Positions 1-10,796 of a stretch of DNA of 64,000 nt are shown one piece after another. The notes beneath the pieces were generated by a model that was not told the DNA's origin, searched no databases, and saw nothing but the letters and a program-made list of their open reading frames with translations. Both the position numbers and the translations under genes were made by a program. Source of the stretch: Sorex araneus (Eukaryota; Chordata; Mammalia; Eulipotyphla; Soricidae); contig NC_073313.1 of the NCBI RefSeq assembly GCF_027595985.1, forward strand, positions 84,860,899 through 84,924,898, written 5' to 3'. Within the stretch, counting starts at the first letter, position 1. Each line of letters starts with the position of its first letter.

Positions 1-855
1 TCACCCCATTTTCTGATGGGGTTGGATGTTTTCTTCTTGTAGAGTTCAACCAGTGCCTCCCATTTGACCCAGCAATACCACTTCTGGGAATATACCCCGA
101 AGAAGCAAGAAAGAAGCACTTATATGTTCATCGCAGCACTGTTTACAATAGTCAGAATATAGAAAAAAACCCAAGTGTCCAAGAACAGATGACTGGTTAA
201 AGAAACTCTGGTACATCTGTACAGTGGAATAATATGCAGCCGTTAGAAAAAAAATGAAGTCATGAACTTTGCATATAAGTGGATCAACATGGATCAACAT
301 GGAAAGTATCATGCTAAGTGAAATGAGTCAGAAAGAGAGAGACAGACATAGAAAGATTGCACTCATCTGTGGAATATAAAATAACAGAATAGGAGACTAA
401 TGTCCAAGAATAGTAGAAATAAGTACCAGTTGGTTGGCTCCATGGCTTGGAAGCTGGTCTCACATGCTGGGGAAAAAGGCTGCTCAGATAGAGAAGGGGA
501 CACCAAGTAAAATGTGGTTGGAGATCCCGCCCGAGAAGGGAGATGTGCGCTGAAAGCAGACTAGAGACTGAACACAATGGCCACTCAATACCCCTATTGC
601 AAACCAAAACACCCAATTGGAGAGAGAGAGATCAAAAGGGAGTACCCTGCCACAGAGGCAGGGTGGGGTGGGGAGGAGATGGGATAGGGGGGAGGGATAC
701 TGGGTTTATTGGTGATGGAGAACAGGCACTGGTGGAGGGATGTGTTTGTGAACATTGTATGAGGGAAAAACAAGTTCTAACATGTGTAAATCTGTATCTG
801 TACCCTCATGGTGATTCACTAATTAAAGAATAAAAAATAAAAATAAAAATAAAAA
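1..855 (+). mobile_element. LINE-1 3' end with 5' inversion
   Basis: Positions 58-360 encode the end of L1 ORF2 (PFDPAIPLLGIY-like, then TDDWLKKLWYI-like wording, with stops). Positions 360-855 are the 3' UTR, with a G-rich tract near 660-700 and an A-rich tail. Positions 1-57 are L1 ORF2 in the opposite orientation: they are the reverse complement of the stretch seen at about 19709-19765. The sense part resumes about 340 bases further downstream in the same reference copy. This is the structure left by twin priming during target-primed reverse transcription. The copy is 5' truncated and dead. Confidence 0.85.
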
Positions 856-857
856 GG

Positions 858-1500
858 GAAAAAATAAAGAACTATAATTTATAAAGTTATTCATAGTTGA
901 GTTTTAGACATAGAATATTGAAGCACTGACTCTACCACCAATGTCAACTTCCTTCTACCAGTGTTACTAGGTTCCCTCCCATATCCACCTCCCTCCCTCC
1001 CTGCCTTGCCAACCTGCCTTCTTGCCAGGTAGGTTTCTAAGTTTGTTTTTAAAGTTTGAGTTTCTTGATTTGAGTGTCCTTTACTCTGTGGCTGGGATAT
1101 TTGGCTCTGTTATTTCTAACACCATCTTTATATATGACTCTGCTGACCTGGCTCCTGTTGCTTCTCATATATAAATTCTTCCCTTCCTCTTCACTATTTC
1201 TTTCTTTCTCCACCCATTCATCCATGTTGCTGTGAATTGCATGACTTGATCATTCCATAAAACTGTGTAGTATTGTACATACCACTTCTTCATGATCTAC
1301 TTATCTGTCATTGGACATCTGTGGAAAGTACTTAGTATGGAAAGTACTCAGTAAACTCAGAATTGTGCTCCTATATAACCCAGCAACTCCACTTTTGGGT
1401 ATCTATTCTCAGGATAGGAAAGCATTAATTCAAAAGAAAGCATGTACATTATTATTCATTGCAGCACTCAGTATAATAACTAAAATGTTACTTTTTATAA
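858..1500 (-). mobile_element. Old LINE-1 3' end, minus strand, with 5' inversion
   Basis: Positions 858-1321 are an antisense L1 3' UTR and ORF2 end. Positions 1345-1500 are plus-sense L1 ORF2 (frame reading NPATPLLGIYS, then FIAALSIITK). In the L1 order the two parts are adjacent, so this is one minus-strand insertion with an inverted 5' piece. A 16-bp near-perfect tandem repeat (1322-1337 and 1338-1353) sits exactly at the inversion joint. Confidence 0.7.
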
Positions 1501-2150
1501 TTTTTACTTATGATTGAGAGATGGTCTTAGTGACTGTCAAATTACATCACTATTGCCTGCCATCCTTACCTCCTCTCCTTTTCCAATGACCACCATTATT
1601 TTCTGAATTGAAGCAACAACCTCTTCACTGGAATTGTGCTTCAGGTCTCTTTCTTAACATTTAACTTACCATCCAAAGCATATAATTTTCTTAAGGATAA
1701 AGATGACTGTGCCAGTCTTTGATGGTTTCTCATTGACCTCAAGATTAAGTCCACAGAGCATTGTATTTTGTGTCTATTTTTTCAGTCTTCTTTCTGCCAC
1801 TCATTAATGGCACATGTTATTCCCTCTGAGGGAAAGTCTTTACACTCTTTGATAGTCTTGAAATACTTCTATAAATCTCTTAAAAATCGAATTCATTGCA
1901 AAGATTAATAAATAATGTATAAAATTACTTGGTAAAAGCAAAAAAAATCCAAAACATGTGGCAGTTATGACAATAGACCTTCACTATTACAATCTTGAAA
2001 ACTTATTATTAACTCCTTTCTCTGTACTACATTTGCTTTCTGTACAATATTTTGTAGTAACATTTATCACATTACAATAATTTTGTTCTATTTTTACATA
2101 TCTTTAAGGTCAACTATTCATTGAGTTCCTGAATTATGAATTAAATTACT
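1501..2150. other. No gene seen; possible L2-like fossil
   Basis: AT-rich DNA without a credible coding frame. The stretch around 1720-1850 (cattgacctcaagattaag and ccctctgagggaaag) weakly resembles the 3' part of an ancient L2 LINE. That is recollection-level similarity only. Confidence 0.3.
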
Positions 2151-2161
2151 CCTTGTTTTTC

Positions 2162-2338
2162 TTTTTTTTTGGTTTTTGGGTCACACCTGGTGATGCACAG
2201 GGGTTACTCCTGGTTCTGCACTCAGGAATTACTCCTGGCGGTGCTCAGGGGACCATATGGGATGCTGGGATTTGAAACCGGGTCGGCCGCGTGCAAGGCA
2301 AACACCCTACCCACTTTGCTATCACTCCAGCCCCTTCC
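2162..2338 (-). mobile_element. tRNA-headed SINE, A-tail type
   Basis: Full-length antisense copy: a T-rich tail, then the body, then the tRNA-like head ending in the complement of ggggctgga. An 11-bp target duplication, ccttgtttttc, flanks it at 2151-2161 and 2339-2349. The A-rich end and the duplication indicate L1-mediated insertion. Confidence 0.9.
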
Positions 2339-2793
2339 CCTTGTTTTTCACATGACAAATACTTCCTGACTGACACAAAAGAAGGGCCTGATATTGATTA
2401 TGGATTTCATAACTAAGTGGCAAGAATGATAAGAGTAGAATTGTTATATATTTTCAAGTGCTCTGTTGTATATAATGCTCCCAAATTATTATAATATTCT
2501 CATATGGCCAATAAACAGAGGGGCTCCACTAAGTACTGTTCATTACCCCAACCAGCAATTTTTTTGTTTCATTATCCCAACCAACACTTTTCTGTATGAC
2601 TTGGAAATCACTAAAAGCATATGAAGTTAGCATTTAAAAATATTGCTTAGGAAGTTTTATGTGATCCATCTAATAAAGATAGAAAAATAAGATACTTGGT
2701 TTAAAAGACTACTTCTGATAACTTGTGTACAAGGTTATATCTTGATTATAAAATGCAAATTGTCAACATTTGTGATTTTATTTAGAATGTAGG

Positions 2794-2973
2794 GTCCACT
2801 TTAAATTTTTTTATTAAAGAACTGTGATTTGCAAAGTTCTTGATACTTGAGTTTTAGGCATGCAGTATTTCAACACCAATCCCACCACCATTATCAACTT
2901 CCCTCCACCAGTATTGCCATATATCTTCATTCTCAACCACTACCGTATCCCTGCCTGTGAACTTGACAGGCAC
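2794..2973 (-). mobile_element. LINE-1 3' UTR, short 5'-truncated insertion
   Basis: About 180 bp of an old L1 3' UTR in antisense, with the ttattaaagaactgtgattt start and the caccaatcccaccacc motif. It is flanked by atttagaatgtagg at 2780-2793 and 2974-2987, a 14-bp target duplication. Confidence 0.8.
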
Positions 2974-3165
2974 ATTTAGAATGTAGGATCTATTCAAAAG
3001 CTGATTTATCGCTTTTGGGAAAGGAATTTGGACATTTTTAGGATGTATTTGATCAAAAAAGTAAGTTTTACTACTATATCAGAAGTCTGGTCATTTTTAA
3101 CTTAAAATCTTCTTCAACTTATATGATCTGCAATATCATTAGTACACACCACAAATATGTTAGCA

Positions 3166-3378
3166 TTGTAGCACTGTCGTGCTGTTGTTCATCCATTTGG
3201 CCAAGCGGGCACCAGTAACTTCTCCATTGTGAGACTTGTTGTTACTGTTTTGGGCATATCAAATACGACACGGGTAGCTTTCCAGGCTCTGCCGTGAGGG
3301 CGGGATACTCTCGGTAGCTTGCCGGGCTCTCCAAGAGGGACGGAGGAATCAAACCCACTGTGCTCCAGTCCTCAAATA
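3166..3378 (-). mobile_element. SINE with RTE-type tail (type B)
   Basis: Antisense copy. It starts with the tail (gtagcactgtcgtgctgttg), passes through the body (ttgttactgttttgggcat) and ends in a shortened tRNA-like head near 3370. There is no A-rich tail. The end is the RTE-like tail described at 21840. Confidence 0.85.
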
Positions 3379-3610
3379 TGTTATTAGCACGAAACATGCA
3401 TATTTCCAATTGATCAAGTGTTTTCCACACATCATCTCATTTGAATCTAAGCAGCAAGCCTAGGAGATCAGTAGGATAGGAATTATTGATCACATTCAAA
3501 GTAATTTTTAAAAATAACTTATGCATTTGAGAGTATATAAGTGACATACTGGATTACACACATATGGAAAGACCCAGGTTAGAATCTAAATTTTTAGTCA
3601 GTGCTTTTTT
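3379..3610 (-). mobile_element. MIR fossil
   Basis: Degenerate antisense MIR wording (acatcatctcatttgaatct, then acccaggttagaatcta), typical of the ancient tRNA-derived MIR family. Heavily diverged. Confidence 0.5.
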
Positions 3611-4404
3611 ACTTTTCAATTGCACTATGTTCAAACTAGTGCTTCCTGCTTTCAGCAGCACCTGGAGGCTGTCCTAGATGGATCATGTCAGTGACCCATG
3701 TGACATGTCAGATACGCCAATATCCAATTTCACACCATTAGTCAGCAGTCACTGAATGGAAGTTCAGGATGTCATGCAAGTCCAACATTGATCTCTCAAT
3801 TAAAAAGTAACGCTCCCTTGGGAGCCAAACTTAAAGATAATTGGTTTTCTTATTTGAACTATATTTACCAGTCCCTGCTTGCAAGAAGGCTGTTGGAGTG
3901 TTTAAAAAGATAGATACTTTGACAATCATTATGCTCTTTCTAAACCCAAAGGAGGTCACATCAAGAGCTAAAAATGATTTGTCCAAAATAACCTGAAAAC
4001 TAAAAGTGCCTTAGGTTATGTAGTCTTGTTCTTCCTTTCAGAAGCCTGATAGGCTCCATGAAAATTAGGGAGAAATGTTTAATTGTACTAATATCAAAGA
4101 AAAAGTTGAAATCTTTCATTCTGAAGATTCTGTCAGAACTTTTTAAATGACGTACAGTAACATGTATGTCATGCTGTTGATGGAGCCACTCATTCAAAAA
4201 ATGCATTAGTGATACAATCAATTAGCTGCTTACTAACTCATTTTAGTCTGCACTTCTGCAGTGTTTTGAGTTCCTCATGTACAGATGGAAGAAGAAGATA
4301 GGCTCTGAGGAAGCAAAGTGAATATCTCTGCTATGGGTTCATCATAGCCATCAAAGGATGACTTTAGTTTCCAAACAAGTGGAAGGACAAATATGAGGTA
4401 ATTA
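3611..4404. other. No gene seen
   Basis: Unique-looking AT-rich DNA. The open frames in it are under 75 codons with no recognisable domain. I see no repeat I can name. Confidence 0.5.
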
Positions 4405-4601
4405 TCTTTTTTAAACTTTTTCATGGAATCACTGTGAGATAGACCATTACAAAGCTGTTCATGATTGGATTTCACTCATACAGTATTCCAACACCCATCA
4501 CTCCACCAGTGTACATTTCCCAGCACCAGTGTCCCCAAGTTCCTCCCATTACCCCCCACCCACCACTCCCATTCCCTGCCTGCCTCTATGGCAGGTGCTT
4601 T

Positions 4602-4667
<66 letters not shown>

Positions 4668-4830
4668 CCTCTCTCCTTTTGGACATTGTGATTTGCAATA
4701 TTGATACTTAAAGTTTATCAAGAATATCATGTTACCTACTTTTAACCCTCAGATCTTGTCCAGTGTGATCATTCCCAGCTATTATGGTTATACTCCTCTA
4801 TCTTACCTACCCTCAGCTCCACACAAAATT
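4405..4830 (-). mobile_element. LINE-1 3' UTR, minus strand
   Basis: Antisense L1 3' UTR: tail side at 4405, then the caacacccatcactccacc and caccagtgtacatttcc motifs. A CT-dinucleotide run then sits where other copies here carry a short GA run. The distal UTR (ttcaccagtgtgatcatt-like) reaches about 4830. Confidence 0.8.
4614..4664. repeat. (TC)n microsatellite, about 25 units
   Basis: Pure CT dinucleotide run inside the antisense L1 3' UTR. Less expanded L1 copies in the window have agagagagaga at the same UTR site, so this looks like expansion of a built-in seed. Confidence 0.95.
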
Positions 4831-4899
4831 GTGGTGAGGTAATTATCTTAATAATTACTATCCACAGACATTTTATACCTTTTGTCTCTTTGAAATTAC

Positions 4900-5560
4900 T
4901 TTAATTTAATTAAAGAACCATGATTTACAAAGTTATAGATAGTTGGTTTTAGGCATATAATATTTCAACACCAATCCCACCACCAGTGTCGTTTCCTTTA
5001 TCAGTGTTCCCATGTTCCCTCATGCCCCCCTCATCTGCCATCTTGACAGGAACATTCCAAAGTTTGGGAGTGTAGTTTAAATCTCATGTTTTCTGTGTTA
5101 TTGAGTTTGTGCTACGTAGAATAGCCATACCAATCTCCCACATAACCTGTATAATCTAGTCATTGATCCCTATTCCAACATTACTTCCCTTTCTACTCTT
5201 CCTCCTAATTCCCATTTCTTTCCTTCTCTGTCCTTCTCTTCCCTTTAAACTGGGTTCAGGGCTGACTTACGTATAATCCCTTTACTATATTGCAGTTCTT
5301 TTATCCAGTTATTATAAATGCCACTGATAAGTGAAATTTTTCTTCTTCTCTTCCAGAAGACTTTTCTTTCTTGCCAAAAGTTAGTGTCTCCCCTTGATAA
5401 AATTCCTCTGTTGTTAAATGCCAAAATAAGAATAAACAATAACATATTCAATCAGCCTTCTTTTTTGTTCTTTCACCCTTCTCCCTCTCTTTTACTTCAC
5501 CATTTTTCTGAAGTAATAATCTAATGTTTTTTTTTTGTTTGCTTTTCACTGCCTCATATC
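4900..5560 (-). mobile_element. Old LINE-1 3' end, minus strand
   Basis: Starts with the old-subfamily end (aattaaagaaccatgattta), has the accaatcccaccaccagtgt motif and reaches ORF2-end sequence (gataagtgaaatttttcttc). Diverged, without an open frame. Confidence 0.7.
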
Positions 5561-7379
5561 CCTGCAGTCAGAATTCTTGCCCATGATCTCCAATGTTCAA
5601 AATATTTTTTACTAACAGATTTGGTAGTACCTTTCTTACCTTGGACTCTGTGATATCATTCTCCTAAATTTCTCCTAAATTTTTATATATACTTTAGAAC
5701 TTTCTTGGTCTTTATTTCTTGAAAATATCATGTAACTCCTCCTTTATTGTCTTTAGTCACATTTTCCCCCAATTAATGACAAACTTGTTACTTAGGTTAC
5801 CAGACCTTTTCTCAACAATTTACTGTACCTAGAATGCTTACTCTTTTCTCCTAAATACTGCTTTTACTGGACACTTTGCATTACCTCTATAGCCGTTTGC
5901 CTTGTCATATCCTCAAAACACTTTTCTTGAAGCAGAATTTTTGTTATATTGCCACCATCAGAATATGTCTCAAATTATTTTATTTGTTGTTCAGCTTAGA
6001 TTGTGGTAATGTTCATATGACTCCAATTATCTAGTTACTTGACAAAAACTTCTGGCTCATAATATAATTAGCATCTTATAAATTTACTTCTATACCAATG
6101 TGCCCACTAATAGCTTTTTATCTCTAGGAGAATTTTCACTGGAATGCAAATACAATATAGAGATAAAGTAATAATCATCACTTTTCTCATCTGAAAAATT
6201 GCATCAGACAAATGGAAAACCTACTCCCAAATATTTCACAGGTTAGTTAACAAACATTTCTAATAAACAATAGAAAATTAAGAATCTGATGGTTCCTTGA
6301 GAGAACATGTAAATTATTAGGTTGATTTTGTAAGTATTTCTTCAGGTACTTACATATTTCATATTAAGCAGAACACTCAAGAGAAATGGGGAAAAGCAGA
6401 AAGTATAAAAGGAGAAAGAGTGAGAAAATGAGATGGGAATCACTTCTTAGTTATTGACTGAAAACAAGATCCTAATTAAGACATTGTGCTGATTGAATCT
6501 TCTTAATCACTTAAAATTAGTGTTGATCAAATGTTATTTTAAATTACTTTCTGTTTTCAGTAACATCAGAAGTAGAAAAAAACAACACTTATTATACAGT
6601 TCTTCCAAATTCCTTTTTCCCTCAGATATCACCCATTTTCCCCTCTTTTCTTCCCATTGTTTGCACTAGACAAAACTACTCACAACTATTTCTTAATCCA
6701 TGGTGGCCACTAAATACCACCACAGAAGATCTACTAGAAATCAAAGTACATGTTCTAGTAAGATAGAATTCATCTTTGCACATGTGATTACTTTAGAATT
6801 TTTCTTTGACTTAAAACCTTCCCTATGTGCTTCATATATTTTTCACATCCCAACTTCTTTCCCTGCATAGTTGAGAAATTAAAACCATTAAATGCAAACC
6901 CTTGCATGATTCTATGATTAAATAGAGGAATTTAACTGCAACTGCAACTGCTTTCTCTAGCCCTCCTCTTATTAAAAAAATCAAGAGTTGCTGCCTTTAC
7001 CAAAGATTAAGCCTTCACTTGTGCGATATATCCCAATCCTTTTCACTTGCTCAAATGTTTCATCCCCCAAATTAGTTTCTAATTCACTTGTGCATCATCA
7101 ATATCCTCTATATGTTGGACCATTTTCATTAGCATACAAAACATAATGTCCACACTCTTCCTTTTGTAGTTACTTCTCAATTTCTCTTTTCCTCTTCAGT
7201 CTCTCACTGCACTGAATTTAGTATCTATGCAAGCAAATATAAGACTACCAATTCTATGTATTCATTATTCTTTATAATACCTTTTAAATACAATAATTAT
7301 TTTGAAACATGTTGTCTTCTGTTTTGCTTCCTTCTGTCTTTCACCCTACCTCACTGATTCCTTTTTTGTCTCTCTTTTT
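5561..7379. other. No gene seen; repeat-poor AT-rich DNA
   Basis: About 1.8 kb with no frame over 60 codons of recognisable content and no repeat family I can name with confidence. Confidence 0.5.
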
Positions 7380-7525
7380 TTCTTTTTGGTATCTGGGCCA
7401 CTCCAGACTGTGGTAAAGACTTACTCCTGGTTCTGTGCTGAGGTAGGCTGAGGAGACTGTATGGGATTCTGAGGATCAAACCCAGGCAGGCCATGTACAA
7501 AGCAATTGGATTTCAAGCTCCTTTT
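7380..7525 (-). mobile_element. Old A-tail SINE, diverged
   Basis: Antisense remnant: T-rich start, tactcctggttctgtgctga, then atcaaacccaggcaggcca as a decayed B-box region. No clear duplication. Confidence 0.6.
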
Positions 7526-7539
7526 CTTAGTACTCTGTC

Positions 7540-7680
7540 GGTTCTAGGAAAAAGAGGGTTGAAAGCTTAGTATAGGGTATTCTCTTCTATTCATACTCTC
7601 CTTGTAAGTTGGTTCTTGGAAAAAAGAGGGTTGAAAGCTTAGTATAGGGTATTCTCATATTCGTCCTCTCCTTGTAAGTC
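7540..7680. repeat. Tandem duplication of about 70 bp
   Basis: Two adjacent direct copies, 7540-7610 and 7611-7680. Both contain gagggttgaaagcttagtat and end in ctctccttgtaagt. They differ by a few substitutions and a small indel. Confidence 0.9.
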
Positions 7681-7689
7681 ATCTTAACT

Positions 7690-8690
7690 ATCCTCCTGGT
7701 CTTAAAGTCTCGATGTCCTTATGTCTCCAAAATTTTTACCCCCAAATTTTTACGGGGTATACATCTTTGGATGCATACTCTCAAATAAAGAAGTTTGCCT
7801 CTCTCCACTCAGAATTTGTACAACCATCTCAAACTTAATGCACCAAACTGAACTTTGTATTTTGTCTAAATTTTCCCTCCACAATATTACCATATAAATA
7901 ATAAATGAAGTCAGTTACTTATGCCAGAAACTCTGGAGTAATCTTCGATAATTCACTTTTCATCACTCTTCACATCTAATTTGACAGCTTCTGACATTTC
8001 TACCTCCAAAATGTATCTTGAAGCTGTCTCACCATCTTTTCTTTAACTACTTTATTTAGGTTTACTATATCATCTCTTATTACACTGACATAGTCTCTTG
8101 AATATCTCATTATTCCCTCCAATTTATTTCACAGCATCAAAAGTGTTTTTATCTACAAATTTGGTCACATTTACACTTAACACCATTCAATGAATTCCTA
8201 CAGTGTATAGTCTGTACACTGTTTAGTGTGGCTTATAAAAAACATAACGAATGGTCTGGTCCTTGATTATTTTCCCATTCCTGTTCTATTCTGCTCTCTC
8301 CTTCAACATCTTGCCTCTTTCCTTCTATCTCCCCCTCTACATCTAGAGGACTTTATCCAGTGTATTCGTGGGTTATTTTCTAATAGTGTGATTCTTTCCT
8401 AAAACATATTCCCTCTGCCTAGAACATCCTTCCTAGTCCACCAAAATTATTTTATGACTATTTTTGCTTAATTTTAGGTCTTGGTATTTTAGGGTTTTTT
8501 AAAGCCATGCATATCAACCAAAATAACACACGCATACACACATACACACAACTTATTTCTTATTTGAGTTGTTTGGTTTCATTTTTGCATTCATGGTATA
8601 TAAACTCAAGATTAATTTATACATTACTTATCCTGGCTTTCTAATACATCTCTCCCTCTAGAAAGTTAATTTTGTGGACTGTAGAGAAGA
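7690..8690. other. No gene seen; possible ancient repeat
   Basis: About 7900-8490 reads like a very old mammalian interspersed repeat (tacctccaaaatgtatcttg, then ccctctgcctagaacatcct). I cannot name the family. No coding frame. Confidence 0.3.
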
Positions 8691-8699
8691 TTCCTGACT

Positions 8700-9160
8700 T
8701 GTTAGAGATTCTTAACTTTTAAAAATTATTTTAGTCTAAGCACTTTTCAAAGAGCTTTACACATAGTAGGCATGCATTATTAATTACTGAGTAGACAGAG
8801 GCAGGCTGGGGATGTGAAAGAAACTGGTGACATTGGTGGAGTGGAGTGGGCACTGGTGAAAGAACTGGTGTTAGAACAGTATACACCTGAAACTCAACAG
8901 TAAATATCTTTGTAACTTTGTGATTTAAAGTGATTTAAAAAATTACTGAGTGGAGGAATTCACTAAATGCTTAATATGAAACAGTGGTTGTGAAAGCAAG
9001 CTACACTGAATTAATGTGCTAGTCTATAGATGATAAAAATGTCATATGAATGGTAAGATTTATTCAGAGAAACTTACCCATTGACTGGCAGAGCTGCAAT
9101 TGAAACAGGTAGGTCTCTTTCTACTATCATGTGCCACTTCCTACCAAACTTAACTTCTTA
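8700..9160 (-). mobile_element. MIR fossil interrupted by an L1 end
   Basis: Antisense MIR wording (gctttacacatagtaggcat, then gactggcagagctgcaattg) continues on both sides of the L1 insert at 8793-8940. Confidence 0.55.
8793..8940 (+). mobile_element. Short LINE-1 3' UTR insertion
   Basis: About 150 bp of L1 3' UTR (gggcactggtgaaagaactg, then aactttgtgattta). It is flanked by aattactgagt at 8782-8792 and 8941-8951, an 11-bp target duplication. Confidence 0.8.
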
Positions 9161-9409
9161 ATTTCACTGTCTCCTTAACTCAAGTTTGGAGAACTTGCTA
9201 CCATATCAGTTTTATGGATTAGACATCTTTTGATATCATGAAATTTCATTCATGTTATTTAATTGGTATAGATTTCTAGAACAGGAAACAGATTCACTGT
9301 AGATCTAATACAATTTATATTGCATTATACTATTGTGATTCAAAATATTAATTTTGGTGATAACACCACTAGCAGCCATAGATAAGCAGAGTAATATCTG
9401 CGAGGACAT

Positions 9410-9507
9410 AACTTTTTTAATTTTTTGCAGTGATTGGGATGAAAGTCAGGACTTCACACATAAATGGTATGTACTCTACCACTGAATCACATCTGCAGCT
9501 GGCCCCT
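9410..9507 (-). mobile_element. Possible very old tRNA-derived SINE
   Basis: Decayed antisense tRNA-like wording (atgtactctaccactgaatc). Family uncertain. Confidence 0.35.
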
Positions 9508-9675
9508 TTTCTCTATTTTTTAAAATAGATTTTTGGTGAAATGTGCAGAGTCATGTCAAATACAAAATTTTAAGAACCCATAATTGTGTAAATGATGGAA
9601 CTATTGAACTCCTGGATTAATTTTCCAAATGTCCCCTGAAGAAGTGTGGCCAATTTTCTAAAATTAAAAATATCT

Positions 9676-9862
9676 GCTGGAGGGCCTGAGAAATAGTAGA
9701 GCAGGTAAGGCTCTTTTCTTGGACGTTCCTGACCTGGTTCAGTACCTAGTACCATATAAATTCCCCTGCAGCATGCCAAGCATATTCCTTGAGTACAGAG
9801 CCAGGAAAAGGCCTGAGCACAGCTGAATGTGCCCCCATAGCTTCCAAAATGTAAAAATCTTA
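9676..9862 (+). mobile_element. Old A-tail SINE
   Basis: Plus-sense remnant: head with gtagagcaggtaaggctctt, decayed B box ctggttcagtacc, then the atggtcccc-type body and gagccagg motif. First of three similar copies in a row upstream of the olfactory receptor gene. Confidence 0.65.
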
Positions 9863-10020
9863 GCTGGAGAATTAGTGCAGAGGTTAAGACCCTTGCCTTG
9901 AATGCTATCAATCCTGGTTCGATCCCCAGCACTGCATATGGTCCCCCAAGAACTCCCAGGAGTTGTTCCTGAACACAGAGCCAGAGCACCACTGGGCTCT
10001 GGGTGTGGCCCCCAAACAAA
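9863..10020 (+). mobile_element. Old A-tail SINE
   Basis: Plus-sense copy with a near-perfect B box (ggttcgatccc), the gcatatggtcccccaag body, the gtgtggcccc end and an A-rich tail (aaacaaacaaaaacaataac). A 168-codon minus-strand open frame across these SINEs is not a gene. Confidence 0.8.
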
Positions 10021-10039
10021 CAAAAACAATAACAAAATA

Positions 10040-10315
10040 TTAAAAATATGAACGTAGTGCCAAAGAGATTTTTCAAGACTTAGGGTGAACGGGTTGCATG
10101 TCTTCAGCTCAGTTTCAATCCCCAGAACCCCTTCCAACACTGCTGGGTGTAACCTGGAGGCTCCCAAGAACCACATACATGGCTTTAGAGATCCCCAAGA
10201 ACTACCTCAGTGTGCCTGGCAAGTTCAGAGTACAAGAGAGCCTGAACAGTGCCTTTGACCCAATGGCCCCATCAGCCAAAAATCGCCAAGTATGGCCTTC
10301 AAAGCGCACCACTTA
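10040..10315 (+). mobile_element. Old SINE-related sequence
   Basis: A third, more diverged plus-sense copy (cagtttcaatccccagaacc, then actgctgggtgtaacctgga). Its end is unclear. Confidence 0.5.
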
Positions 10316-10410
10316 GGAGGAACCCTAAAATTACGTATATAATGAAACCAGTTATGCTTGATATGTTTTATGCTTCAAAGATGTTTGGTTTTGTTTTCTG
10401 AAAACAGTGT

Positions 10411-10787
<377 letters not shown>

Positions 10788-10796
10788 ATCCAAGTC

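Noticed and set aside
7540..7680. CRISPR-like or satellite array
   Set aside because: Only two adjacent copies without spacers, and the context is a mammalian genome.
9570..10176. Minus-strand frames of 168 and 145 codons
   Set aside because: They run antisense through a row of old SINEs, and the peptides are the usual antisense-SINE wording seen at many other SINE sites here.
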